Source of the DNA: Limibacillus sp.
GTDB lineage: Bacteria > Pseudomonadota > Alphaproteobacteria > Kiloniellales > CECT-8803
Reading direction: 5' to 3'
DNA length: 64,000 nucleotides
Assembly (NCBI GenBank): GCA_037379885.1
Contig: JARRJC010000017.1
Span: 1 to 64,000 of the forward strand
This document shows positions 56,593 through 64,000 of the stretch, piece by piece; within the stretch, counting starts at the first letter, position 1; each line of letters begins with the position of its first letter. A program made the position numbers and the translations under genes. The notes beneath the pieces are model-generated. The model made no database searches, was not told where the DNA came from, and saw only the letters and a program-made list of their open reading frames with translations.

Positions 56593-58695
56593 ATGACCGG
56601 AAGCGCCGTCAGCATCGCCTTTTCGCCGCTCCTGCCGATCCCGGTCCTGATCGCGCTTGCGGTGGTCTGCCTCGGCGTGGCTGCGCTCGGCCTGCTGCGG
56701 TCTGCGCGCGGGGGCTGGCTGCGCCTGCTCTTCGTGCTGATCGGCCTGGGCGCGCTCGCCAACCCGGCCCTGGTGAGCGAGGAGCGCGAGAGCCTGCCCA
56801 ACGTGGTCCTGATGATGCTCGACCGCAGCGCCAGCCAGACCATTGAGGAGCGCCCGGAACAGATCGCCGAACTGGAGCGCTACCTGGAAAGCGAGTTCGC
56901 CAACTTCGAGAACCTGGAGGTGCGGCGCGTCCCCTTCGGAGAGGAAGGCCAGCTTCGCCGCGAAGGCTCCAACCTCGAACGTCCGCTGCGCCGGGCGCTG
57001 GCCGAGATTCCCGAAGGACAGCTGGCCGCCGTCCTGCTGGTCAGTGACGGACAGATTCACGATCTCGGCCAGGAGCTGGACGGCGGGACGGACTTGCAAG
57101 CGCTGGGCTTCGACGCCCCGCTCCATCTGCTGCTGACCGGCCGGCCGCAGGAAAGCGACCGCCGCCTCACCGTGACCCAGGCCCCCGCCTACGGGCTGAT
57201 CGGCAAGCCGCTCAGCCTGACGGTGCGGGTCGACGATCTGGGTGGCCCGCCGCCCGGCAGCGGGCTGGACGGGCAGGCGCGCCTGGTGCTGCGCCAGCCG
57301 GGCAAGCCGGAGACCAGTCTGCTGGTGCCGATCGGCGAGGAGAGCGAGATCACCTTCGAGCTCGACCGGCGCGGGCGCAGCGTCCTGGACCTGGAGGTCG
57401 AGCCCGGGCCCGGCGAACTCTCCCTGGTCAACAACCGCGCGGCGGTGGAGGTGCGCGGCGTGCGCGAGCGGCTGCGCGTACTCTTGGTGTCCGGCGAGCC
57501 GCACTCGGGCGAGCGGGCCTGGCGCAACCTGCTGAAATCCGATCCCTCCATCGATCTGGTGCATTTCACCATTCTCCGCCCGCCCGAAAAGCAGGATGGA
57601 ACGCCGATCCGCGAACTCTCGCTGATCGCCTTTCCGACCCGCGAGCTCTTCGAGGTGAAGCTGGAGGAGTTCGACCTCATCATCTTCGACCGCTACCGCC
57701 GCCGTGGGGTGCTGCCGCAGCTCTACCTCGGCAACGTGGCGCGCTTCGTGCGCGAGGGCGGCGCCCTGCTGGAGGCGGCGGGTCCCGCCTTCGCCTCGCC
57801 CCTCTCGCTCTACCGCACGCCGCTTGGCCTGGTGCTGCCCGGCGAGCCCAGCGGCAGGGTGATCGAAGGCCCCTACAAGCCGGCCCTGACCGGTGTCGGC
57901 CGGCGCCACCCGGTGACGGCGGGCCTGGACGGCGACGCCGCGGATCCCGCCTGGGGTCGCTGGTTCCGCCAGATCGATGTGGAGGCGCGGCGCGGCGAGG
58001 TGCTGATGACCGGGAACAACGGCAAGCCCCTGCTGCTGCTCGACCGTGTCGGCGAAGGCCGCGTGGCGCAGTTGGCGAGCGACCACCTCTGGCTCTGGGC
58101 GCGCGGTTACGACGGCGGCGGACCACAGGCCGAACTGACGCGGCGGATCGCCCACTGGCTGATGAAGGAACCGGCGCTGGAGGAGGAAGACCTGCGCGCC
58201 GAGGTCAAGGGCGAGGAACTGGTGATCGAAAGACGGTCCCTGTCGCCCGAAGAGCGGCAGGTGACCGTAACACGTCCCGATGGTCAGGAGATCACCTTTG
58301 CGATGGCGCCGGACGAGAGCGGGCGCATGCGCGCCAGCCTGCCGGTCTCCCAGACCGGTCTCTACCGTGTCTTCGATGGAGAGATGACGGCGCTCGCGAC
58401 AGCGGGCTCGCTCAATCCGCTTGAGTATCAGGACCTGCGTTCGACGCCCGAGCGTCTGGCGCCCTGGGTCGAGGCGAGCGGCGGGCTGAGCGCGCGGGTC
58501 TCCGAGCGGGACTGGCCGGACCTGCGCGAGGTGCGGCCGGGCCGCGACCGGGCGGGGCGGAACTGGATGGGCCTGATCGACCGGGGCGCCTACCGCGTCA
58601 CGGGGGTGAAGCGGACCTCTCTGCTGCCCGGCCTCGCGCTGCTGCTGCTCACGCTGGGGGCGCTGAGCTTCGCCTGGCAGCGCGAGGGGCGCTGA
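56593..58695 (+). CDS. Membrane-anchored VWA/GATase-like protein of the MoxR locus
   Basis: 700 residues. Two N-terminal membrane helices (LPIPVLIALAVVCLGVAALG; GWLRLLFVLIGLGALANP) precede a VWA-like domain (NVVLMMLDRSASQTIEERPE with a DRSAS MIDAS-type motif), then a beta-rich linker and a glutamine-amidotransferase-like fold (VLLVSGEPHSGERAWRNLLK, RFVREGGALLEAAGPAFASP), and one C-terminal membrane helix (LLPGLALLLLTLGALSFAW). The catalytic cysteine of true amidotransferases is not evident, so it is probably not an enzyme of that type. Its 3' end overlaps the convergent GNAT gene by 47 bases. Confidence 0.82.
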   Translation: MTGSAVSIAFSPLLPIPVLIALAVVCLGVAALGLLRSARGGWLRLLFVLIGLGALANPALVSEERESLPNVVLMMLDRSASQTIEERPEQIAELERYLESEFANFENLEVRRVPFGEEGQLRREGSNLERPLRRALAEIPEGQLAAVLLVSDGQIHDLGQELDGGTDLQALGFDAPLHLLLTGRPQESDRRLTVTQAPAYGLIGKPLSLTVRVDDLGGPPPGSGLDGQARLVLRQPGKPETSLLVPIGEESEITFELDRRGRSVLDLEVEPGPGELSLVNNRAAVEVRGVRERLRVLLVSGEPHSGERAWRNLLKSDPSIDLVHFTILRPPEKQDGTPIRELSLIAFPTRELFEVKLEEFDLIIFDRYRRRGVLPQLYLGNVARFVREGGALLEAAGPAFASPLSLYRTPLGLVLPGEPSGRVIEGPYKPALTGVGRRHPVTAGLDGDAADPAWGRWFRQIDVEARRGEVLMTGNNGKPLLLLDRVGEGRVAQLASDHLWLWARGYDGGGPQAELTRRIAHWLMKEPALEEEDLRAEVKGEELVIERRSLSPEERQVTVTRPDGQEITFAMAPDESGRMRASLPVSQTGLYRVFDGEMTALATAGSLNPLEYQDLRSTPERLAPWVEASGGLSARVSERDWPDLREVRPGRDRAGRNWMGLIDRGAYRVTGVKRTSLLPGLALLLLTLGALSFAWQREGR

Positions 58696-59206
58696 CCGCC
58701 GCAGTCCCGTCAGCCTTCCCGATCATGCCGGAGACGCCGGAGAGCGCGCCCGGGGTCAGCTCGAACACCTGGAAGCGTTCCGGTTCGACCGGACCGGGCA
58801 GGCGCAGCCGCCGCGCCACGGCGTTCTCGAAGCCATAGGGGCCGTAGTAGGCCGGGTCGCCCACCAAAACGCAGATGTGGTGTCCCAGGTGCTTCGCCTC
58901 GGCGAGGCCGTGGCGCAACAGGGCGCGCCCGATCCCCTTGCCCTGAAGCGAGGGCTCCACGGCGATGGGGCCGAAAAGGATCGCGGGCGTGGCGGTCTTG
59001 CCGATCACGATGGGCCAGAAGCGCAAGGTCCCCAGAAGCTGGCCGTCTTCGTCCACGGCGACGTGACTGAGGCCCTCCAGGGGCTCGACCCCCTGGCGCA
59101 GGCGGTAGACCGTCTTCTGGTGGCGGTCCGGCCCGAAGGTCCGGTCCAGGAGGGTTTCGATCTTCTTCGCATCGCCGTCGCGCTGCGGCAGGATTTCGTA
59201 TGACAT
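58649..59206 (-). CDS. GNAT family N-acetyltransferase
   Basis: 185 residues from ATG 59206 (GGAAG close upstream). The acetyl-CoA binding motif is GPIAVEPSLQGKGIGRALLR, with FELTPGALSGVSG near the end and LVGDPAYYGPYGFENAVARR, typical of the YhbS-like (predicted acyltransferase) subgroup. Substrate unknown. The frame continues upstream without a stop, but the sequence there is low-complexity and not GNAT-like. It overlaps the end of the gene at 56593 by 47 bases on the other strand. Confidence 0.88.
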   Translation of the reverse strand: MSYEILPQRDGDAKKIETLLDRTFGPDRHQKTVYRLRQGVEPLEGLSHVAVDEDGQLLGTLRFWPIVIGKTATPAILFGPIAVEPSLQGKGIGRALLRHGLAEAKHLGHHICVLVGDPAYYGPYGFENAVARRLRLPGPVEPERFQVFELTPGALSGVSGMIGKADGTAAVSAPRAARRSSAPPA

Positions 59207-59547
59207 TCTTCCAGGACTCCAAGAAGTCAGGCGCTGGTGGCTGTCAGCGCCCTTTTGCGGTTTCGCGCCGCGTTGGCTGTCCTTGGAAGCTGTCATCTGG
59301 TCCCCTGTTCGCGGTCGAGCGGTCTGGCGGTCTCGACGGTGTTGGCGGGGAACCGGGGAAGCTGGCGGCTTCGGCTCGGTCAGACGCGGCGCAGGCTGCG
59401 GTCCGCCGGAAGGCGGGACGGCAGGTGCTGTCGTCGTCGTCGGAGTCGAAGAAGCTTGGTCACTGAACGTGGCTTTCCCGGGTGATCCTGAATGGCTCGT
59501 TCTTTCCCTATCATAGCTCTGAGGCGCGCACCACGCGAAAAACACGC
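59207..59547. other. Gene-free 341-base stretch between GNAT and LysR
   Basis: Open frames here (for example 59200-59466 plus and the upstream extension of the GNAT frame) are compositionally poor: one is rich in serine and arginine from a GTCGTC-type run at 59429-59446, the other in threonine and proline. I see no ribosome site with a plausible start, no strong hairpin and no palindrome. It may be leader for GNAT or decayed sequence. Confidence 0.4.
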
Positions 59548-60474
59548 TCAGCCTTTCGGCAGCTTCACCCGCCAATAGGGTTCCGGCCCGAAACGCGTGG
59601 CCAGGAAGTCTATGAAGACCCGGACCTTGGGCGAAAGGTTGCGACCGGCCGGATAGACCGCATGCACCGCCGTCGCGGCAAGGTCGCGCCAATCGGGCAG
59701 CACGCAGACCAGCCGCCCCGCCCGGAAGGCGTCGCCCGCCAGAAACTCGGGCAGGAGGGCGATGCCCAATCCCGCCTCGCAGGCCGTCCGCAGGGCATCC
59801 CCGTTGTTGGCGCTGAGCGGCCCGGAGACCGTCACCTGGCGCCGCTTCCCGCTGCTGTTGCGAAAGGTCCAGCGGTTGCCGGAGCGCTGGTAGGCGTAGG
59901 TGAGGCAGGCGTGGTCGCGCAGGTCCTCCGGCTTCTGCGGCGCGCCATGGCGGGCGAGGTACTCGGGGCTCGCGCAGAGGATCCGCTCGCTTGGCGCGAG
60001 CTTCCGAGCGCGCAAACTGGAGTCTTCCAGATCGGAGATGCGAATCGCCAGATCGACCCCCTCCTCCACCAGATTGATGCGCTGATCGCTGAGCGTCAGC
60101 TCCACCTCGATCTCCGGATAGCGGCGCAGGAAATCCGGCAGGCAAGGCGTCAGATGGAGAACCCCGAAGGAGACCGGGGCATTGAGGCGCAGGCGGCCCC
60201 TGGGCGCGCTGGCGAGCGGCCTGAGGGCCGACTCCGCTTCCTCCACTTCGGAAAGCAGATGGCGGCAACGCTCGTAGAGCGCTTCTCCGGCCTCGGTCGT
60301 CGAAAGGCGGCGCGTGGTCCGGTTGAGAAGCCGCAGGCCGAAGGAATCCTCAAGCCGGGCGATTCGCTTGGAGACCACCGGCTTGGAGATCGAAAGCTCG
60401 CGCGCAGCGCCGGTAAAGCTGCCCTGCTCCACGACGGCGGCGAAGGTGGCGAGTTCGGTGAGGCGCTCAAGCAC
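59548..60474 (-). CDS. LysR family transcriptional regulator
   Basis: 308 residues: the N-terminal helix-turn-helix (LATFAAVVEQGSFTGAAREL, SKPVVSKRIARLEDSFGLRL) and the LysR substrate-binding domain (GRLRLNAPVSFGVLHLTPCL, EGVDLAIRISDLEDSSLRAR). It belongs to the large CrgA/PecT-like group with the VSKRIARLE and APVSFG wording. Divergent from wrbA-pirin-GS-HQR, which it probably controls; an inverted repeat lies across its own start region. Inducer unknown, quinones or electrophiles being the obvious guess. Confidence 0.93.
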   Translation of the reverse strand: MLERLTELATFAAVVEQGSFTGAARELSISKPVVSKRIARLEDSFGLRLLNRTTRRLSTTEAGEALYERCRHLLSEVEEAESALRPLASAPRGRLRLNAPVSFGVLHLTPCLPDFLRRYPEIEVELTLSDQRINLVEEGVDLAIRISDLEDSSLRARKLAPSERILCASPEYLARHGAPQKPEDLRDHACLTYAYQRSGNRWTFRNSSGKRRQVTVSGPLSANNGDALRTACEAGLGIALLPEFLAGDAFRAGRLVCVLPDWRDLAATAVHAVYPAGRNLSPKVRVFIDFLATRFGPEPYWRVKLPKG

Positions 60475-60478
60475 AACG

Positions 60479-60500
60479 ATTGTTCATCTCAAGAAACAAT
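60479..60500. promoter_or_regulatory. Candidate LysR operator between the regulator and wrbA
   Basis: ATTGTT (60479-60484) and AACAAT (60495-60500) are perfect six-base inverted repeats ten bases apart, containing the T-N11-A core expected for LysR-type sites. It starts five bases upstream of the LysR start codon and lies 102 bases before wrbA. The spacer is the only AT-rich sequence here. An AAACAATAATTTTC stretch follows and may carry the -35/-10 region of wrbA. Confidence 0.5.
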
Positions 60501-60602
60501 AATTTTCCTTTTTACCCAATAGTTTCCTTATCGTTCAAGTCCTATCTCTTTGGACGAGGCCCAAGCGGGCAAAAGCGATCTTGAAACCGGGAGTTCACAG
60601 AG

Positions 60603-61205
60603 ATGACCAAGCTTCTTGTTCTTTACTATTCCTCCTACGGCCACATCGAAAAGATGGCCGAAGCCGTCGCCAAGGGCGCGAAAGGCGTCGAGGGCGTCGA
60701 GGTCACCGTCAAGCGCGTGCCCGAACTGGTGCCGCAGGAGGTGGCCGAGAAGTCGGGCATGAAGACCGAGCAGGCCGCCGAGATCGCCTCTCCGGGCGAA
60801 CTGGCCGACTACGATGCGGTGATCTTCGGAACGCCCACCCGCTTCGGCAACATGGCCAGTCAGATGCGCAACTTCCTGGACCAGACCGGCGGGCTCTGGG
60901 CCGAAGGCAAGCTGATCGGAAAGGTCGGCAGCGTCTTCGCCTCCACCGCCACGCAGCACGGCGGCCAGGAAACCACCATCACCTCCTTCCACACCACCCT
61001 GCTGCACCACGGCATGGTGATCGTGGGCCTGCCCTACTCCGCGCCGGGCCTGCAGGAGATGGAGGAGATCAGCGGCGGCACGCCCTACGGCGCGACCACT
61101 CTGGCCAAGGGCGACGGCAGCCGCATGCCCTCGGACAACGAACTGGAACTCGCCCGTTTTCAGGGCGAACACGTGGCGACCATCGCCAAGAAGCTTCACG
61201 GCTGA
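60603..61205 (+). CDS. wrbA: NAD(P)H:quinone oxidoreductase, WrbA type
   Basis: FMN flavodoxin-like enzyme that reduces quinones by two electrons to hydroquinones, avoiding semiquinone radicals. 200 residues: flavodoxin FMN loop [39 protein letters not shown], and the WrbA-specific [20 protein letters not shown] with [18 protein letters not shown] is about 12 bases before the ATG. First gene of the divergent operon. Confidence 0.95.
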   Translation: MTKLLVLYYSSYGHIEKMAEAVAKGAKGVEGVEVTVKRVPELVPQEVAEKSGMKTEQAAEIASPGELADYDAVIFGTPTRFGNMASQMRNFLDQTGGLWAEGKLIGKVGSVFASTATQHGGQETTITSFHTTLLHHGMVIVGLPYSAPGLQEMEEISGGTPYGATTLAKGDGSRMPSDNELELARFQGEHVATIAKKLHG

Positions 61206-61235
61206 CGGCCGCCTTTCAAAGAAGGAGTGAGAATC

Positions 61236-61943
61236 ATGCTTGAAGTACGTCGCTTCGCCGAGTTGGGCGGCTTCGAGAACGATTGGCTGAAGGCCCATCA
61301 TCACTTCAGCTTCGGCCACTACTACGATCCCAATCGCCTGGGCCACGGCGCGCTCTTGGTCTGGAACGACGACACCATCCAGCCGGGCCGGGGCTTCGAG
61401 CTTCACGGCCACCGCGACATGGAGATCATCACCTATGTGCGCAAAGGGGCCATCACCCACCGCGACCACCTCGGCAACGAAGGCCGCACCGAAGCGGGCG
61501 ACGTCCAGGTGATGTCGGCGGGTAAGGGCATCCTGCATGCCGAGTTCAACGAAGAGGACGACACCACGCAGATCTTCCAGATCTGGGTGCGTCCGAACCA
61601 GACCGGCATCGAGCCGCGCTGGGAACAGCGCCGCTTTCCCAAGGCGGAGCGGGCCGCCCGCCTGGTGCCGCTGGCCTCCGGCCGCCGCGAGGACGAAGGC
61701 GCGCTGCCGATACAGCAGGACGCCGCAGTCCTGGGCGCCGCCCTGACCGCCGGTCAGAGCGTGACCCACGAGGTCGGGCGGGGCCGCTCGGCCTATCTGG
61801 TCGCGGCGGTGGGCCGCCTGCAGGTGAACGGCCAGGAAGCCGCGGCCCGCGACGGCGTCGCGGTCACCGGCCCCGCAAAAGTCGAGATCGAAGCCCTGGA
61901 GGACAGCGAGCTGCTGCTCGTGGACGTCCCGGCCGTCCCTTGA
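61236..61943 (+). CDS. Pirin family protein
   Basis: 235 residues, bicupin. The metal site is read from HGHRDMEIITYVRKGAITHR then AGDVQVMSAGKGILHAEFN, giving the His-His-His-Glu set of pirins. Bacterial pirins such as YhaK/YhhW degrade quercetin-like flavonols or sense redox state. AAGGAG lies 8 bases before ATG 61236; the GTG at 61227 overlaps that site and is not used. Second gene of the LysR-divergent operon. Confidence 0.93.
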   Translation: MLEVRRFAELGGFENDWLKAHHHFSFGHYYDPNRLGHGALLVWNDDTIQPGRGFELHGHRDMEIITYVRKGAITHRDHLGNEGRTEAGDVQVMSAGKGILHAEFNEEDDTTQIFQIWVRPNQTGIEPRWEQRRFPKAERAARLVPLASGRREDEGALPIQQDAAVLGAALTAGQSVTHEVGRGRSAYLVAAVGRLQVNGQEAAARDGVAVTGPAKVEIEALEDSELLLVDVPAVP

Positions 61944-61997
61944 CCGGGGCGGCCCCAGGGCCTGAAGGACTAAAGAAGTAAGAGAAAGGAGCCGACC

Positions 61998-62957
61998 ATG
62001 GGTCTCTTGGTAGACGGTGTCTGGCACGACAAGTGGTACGACACGAAATCAACCGGCGGGCGCTTCAAGCGCCAGGAAAGCAGCTTTCGCGACTGGGTGA
62101 CGGCGGACGGCGCGTCCGGCTTCAAGGCGGAGCCGGGGCGCTACCGCCTCTACGTCTCGCTTGCCTGCCCCTGGGCGCACCGCACCTTGATCTTCCGCAA
62201 GCTCAAGGGGCTGGAGGAGATGATCCCGGTCTCCATCGTCCATTGGTACATGGGCTCCGAAGGCTGGGAGTTCCGGGAGGAGGACGGCGCGACGGCCGAG
62301 CCGCTCTATGGCTTCACCCGCCTCCATGAGCTCTACACCAAGGCCGATCCCGCCTACACCGGCCGGGTGACCGTGCCTGTCCTTTGGGACACCAAGAAGG
62401 AAACCATCGTCAGCAACGAATCGGCGGAGATCATCCGCATGCTGAACAGCGCCTTCGACGAGGCCGGCGCCAAGCCGGGCGATTTCTACCCGGAAGCCCT
62501 GCGCGGGGAGATCGACGCGGTCAACGAGGAGGTCTACCACAAGGTCAACAACGGCGTTTACAAGGCCGGCTTCGCGACCGCGCAGAAGGCCTACGAGGAG
62601 GCGGTGAGCGAGCTCTTCGAGACCTTGGACGGCTTGGAAGAAAGGCTCTCCGGCCAGCGCTACTTGACCGGCGACCAAATCACCGAGGCCGACTGGCGGC
62701 TCTTCACCACGCTGGTGCGCTTCGATCCGGTCTACGTCGGCCACTTCAAGTGCAACCTGAAGCGGATCGTGGATTATCCCAACCTCTGGGCCTACACCCG
62801 CGACCTCTATCAGCAGCCGGGCGTGGCGGAGACCGTGAACCTCCACCACATCAAGCAGCACTACTACGTCAGTCACGAGACCATCAATCCGACCGGCGTG
62901 GTGCCCAAGGGGCCGGAGATCGATTTCTCTCTGCCCGTTCACCGCAAGGCGGCGTGA
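61998..62957 (+). CDS. Glutathionyl-hydroquinone reductase (Xi-class GST)
   Basis: Removes glutathione from glutathionyl-hydroquinones, releasing free hydroquinones. 319 residues, long for a GST but normal for the Xi class; the catalytic cysteine is C57 in VSLACPWAHRTLIFRKLKG (CPWA), with SVIVHWYM-like (VSIVHWYMGSEGWEF) and NESAEIIRMLNSAFDE, and the C-terminal helical domain. AAAGGAG precedes the ATG. Last gene of the operon with wrbA and pirin. YqjG/EcmA homologue. Confidence 0.93.
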   Translation: MGLLVDGVWHDKWYDTKSTGGRFKRQESSFRDWVTADGASGFKAEPGRYRLYVSLACPWAHRTLIFRKLKGLEEMIPVSIVHWYMGSEGWEFREEDGATAEPLYGFTRLHELYTKADPAYTGRVTVPVLWDTKKETIVSNESAEIIRMLNSAFDEAGAKPGDFYPEALRGEIDAVNEEVYHKVNNGVYKAGFATAQKAYEEAVSELFETLDGLEERLSGQRYLTGDQITEADWRLFTTLVRFDPVYVGHFKCNLKRIVDYPNLWAYTRDLYQQPGVAETVNLHHIKQHYYVSHETINPTGVVPKGPEIDFSLPVHRKAA

Positions 62958-62994
62958 CGGCGGCCCCTCTCCACGGTCACGAAAGAGTTGCAAG

Positions 62995-63031
62995 CGAGGG
63001 GGTCGCCTCACCGCGGCCCCCTCGTTATGCT
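62995..63031 (+). terminator. Probable terminator after the quinone operon
   Basis: CGAGGGGG (62995-63002) pairs with CCCCCTCG (63017-63024), extended inward by GTCGC with GCGGC including one wobble; TTATGCTCTTTT follows. The T run is broken, so the call is moderate. Confidence 0.55.
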
Positions 63032-63072
63032 CTTTTCCGCCGACACCACCAGCGAGCGGGAGAGAGCGAGGA

Positions 63073-64000
63073 ATGCGGCAAGGTCCAGGGATCCTGAGAG
63101 CTTTTCAAAGAAGCGTCGGGCTCATGCTGCTGCTGGCGGCTTTGTTGCTCCCGCTCGATGCCGGAGCACAGAGCCTCCAGGAACTCCAGCAGCGCGAACA
63201 ACGCTGGTCGCTCTCGCTCGATACGCTGCGCGAGCAGATCGACAAGGACGAACTCTCGCGCAATCAGCAGGAGGAAATCCGCACCCGGCTCGAGCAGATC
63301 ATCAAGCAGGCGCAGGACATAGACAGCCTCTTGAAGGAACGCCTGACGCCGGTACGCGCGCAGCTCGAAGCGCTGGGTCCGGCCCCTGGAGAAGGCGAAC
63401 CCGAAGAGGATGCCGAAACCGCCCAGCAGCGTGAGAACCTCAACCGCCAACTCAGCGAGTACCAGGGGCTGCTCCAACGGTCCGACGCGCTGGTGGCCCG
63501 CGCGCAAGCGCAGCTCAGGGACCTTTCCGTCAAAACCCAACGCCAACGCACGCAACGCCTGCTGGAGCAGGCGCCGCTTCCGCTCGCGCCCTCCACCCTG
63601 ACCGCCGCCTTCGGCCAACTGGGCACCATATGGAAGAACCTGAACGCCCTGCTCACAAGTTGGTGGAGCGAGGAGCGGCCCGCCGAACGGGGGTGGACGC
63701 CTTACCTGATCGTCCTGGGCGTCATGGTGATCACCATCAGCCTCAGCCGGTTCGTCAGGCGTCAGACGGAGCGGCGCTTCGGCCAGCGCGATGACATCGC
63801 GGCCCCGAGTTACCCGAGGGCCGTCCTCGCCTTCGTGGTGACCGGCTTGGGGCGCGCCGTCTCGCCCTCTCTCATCGCCTTTGTGATCTGGTGGACCCTG
63901 GGAAGGGTCGAGTTGATCACAAAGGAGATCGAAGCGATCACCCTCGGGCTACTATGGGCGGTCGTGATCTACGCTCTGATCGGACAGTTGAGCCGGGCCG
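63073..64000 (+). CDS. DUF3772/mechanosensitive channel family protein, 5' part
   Basis: 309 codons visible; the frame is open to the window end. It begins with a signal peptide (FQRSVGLMLLLAALLLPLDA, cleavage after AGA), a periplasmic coiled-coil region (ELQQREQRWSLSLDTLREQI, RLEQIIKQAQDIDSLLKERL) matching DUF3772, then the first membrane helices (YLIVLGVMVITISLSRFV; SLIAFVIWWTLG). The large MscS family with this domain acts in osmotic or membrane-stress response. GCGAGGA precedes ATG 63073. The pore and MscS domain lie outside. Confidence 0.82.
   Translation, partial: MRQGPGILRAFQRSVGLMLLLAALLLPLDAGAQSLQELQQREQRWSLSLDTLREQIDKDELSRNQQEEIRTRLEQIIKQAQDIDSLLKERLTPVRAQLEALGPAPGEGEPEEDAETAQQRENLNRQLSEYQGLLQRSDALVARAQAQLRDLSVKTQRQRTQRLLEQAPLPLAPSTLTAAFGQLGTIWKNLNALLTSWWSEERPAERGWTPYLIVLGVMVITISLSRFVRRQTERRFGQRDDIAAPSYPRAVLAFVVTGLGRAVSPSLIAFVIWWTLGRVELITKEIEAITLGLLWAVVIYALIGQLSRA

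Noticed and set aside
59200-59466. 88-codon plus-strand frame next to GNAT
   Set aside because: Starts within the antisense of the GNAT leader without a ribosome site, has serine-rich low complexity and no recognisable motif.

Overview
The window is a GC-rich (by eye about two thirds G+C), densely packed piece of an alphaproteobacterial chromosome, most like Rhodospirillales/Kiloniellales-type bacteria. The evidence is gene content: COQ9 and UbiA/UbiX ubiquinone genes, an ELM1-type protein, the GANTC methyltransferase CcrM, a split F0 operon with both b and b' subunits, a TIGR02444 protein, DUF465 proteins and DciA. Nearly everything is chromosomal housekeeping. I found no prophage, insertion sequence, CRISPR array, rRNA or tRNA.

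Layout. 1-6.4 kb: end of carB, greA, a divergent Lrp/AsnC regulator and ELM1 protein, trxB, an acyl-CoA synthetase. 6.5-10.1 kb: propionyl-CoA synthetase prpE, a glycosyltransferase-like unknown, an SDR. 10.1-14.9 kb: two DUF465 proteins, ubiX, TIGR02444, purEK, a nested palindromic repeat, COQ9, rpsU. 14.9-21 kb: an orphan ParA ATPase divergent from a Sua5-type tRNA t6A enzyme, a D-2-hydroxyacid dehydrogenase, a YHS protein, an acyl-CoA dehydrogenase. 21-24.3 kb: ispH-thrB-rnhA, a CDGSH iron-sulfur protein, a lipoprotein. 24.4-29.3 kb: tandem glycine riboswitch and gcvT-gcvH-gcvP. 29.3-31.9 kb: F0 operon atpI-atpB-atpE-b'-b on the minus strand. 32-40 kb: chromosome-maintenance block smc, dsbA-like, dciA, mutY, ccrM, rnhB. 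40-51.8 kb: antiporter, CsaA-like protein, peroxiredoxin, DsbD/ScsB reductase, YqgE, a protein methyltransferase, ubiA, rsmE, gshA, CCA transferase, Nudix, DUF1285. 51.9-58.7 kb: MoxR-DUF58-BatA/DUF4159-GATase-like locus whose third gene is broken by a frameshift. 58.6-64 kb: GNAT, then a LysR regulator divergent from wrbA-pirin-glutathionyl-hydroquinone reductase, and the start of a DUF3772/MscS channel.

How they work together. Two units stand out. In the glycine cleavage operon, the 5' strand of P1 of the second glycine aptamer can pair with the gcvT ribosome binding site, which predicts a translational ON switch. The LysR-WrbA-pirin-GS-HQR cluster looks like a quinone-stress module. Between rnhB and ccrM, five GANTC sites crowd 142 bp and one lies in the spacer of a plausible ccrM promoter, as expected for methylation feedback. 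Several other divergent gene pairs carry clean palindromes that look like operators (2592, 15592, 19129, 60479).

I did not find a clearly novel multi-gene system. The most unusual items are the damaged DUF4159 gene, an unlisted 50-residue membrane-anchored ORF beside a palindromic operator candidate, and the predicted riboswitch mechanism. Start codons were chosen by reading ribosome binding sites by eye; family names come from recognising motifs, not from database searches.
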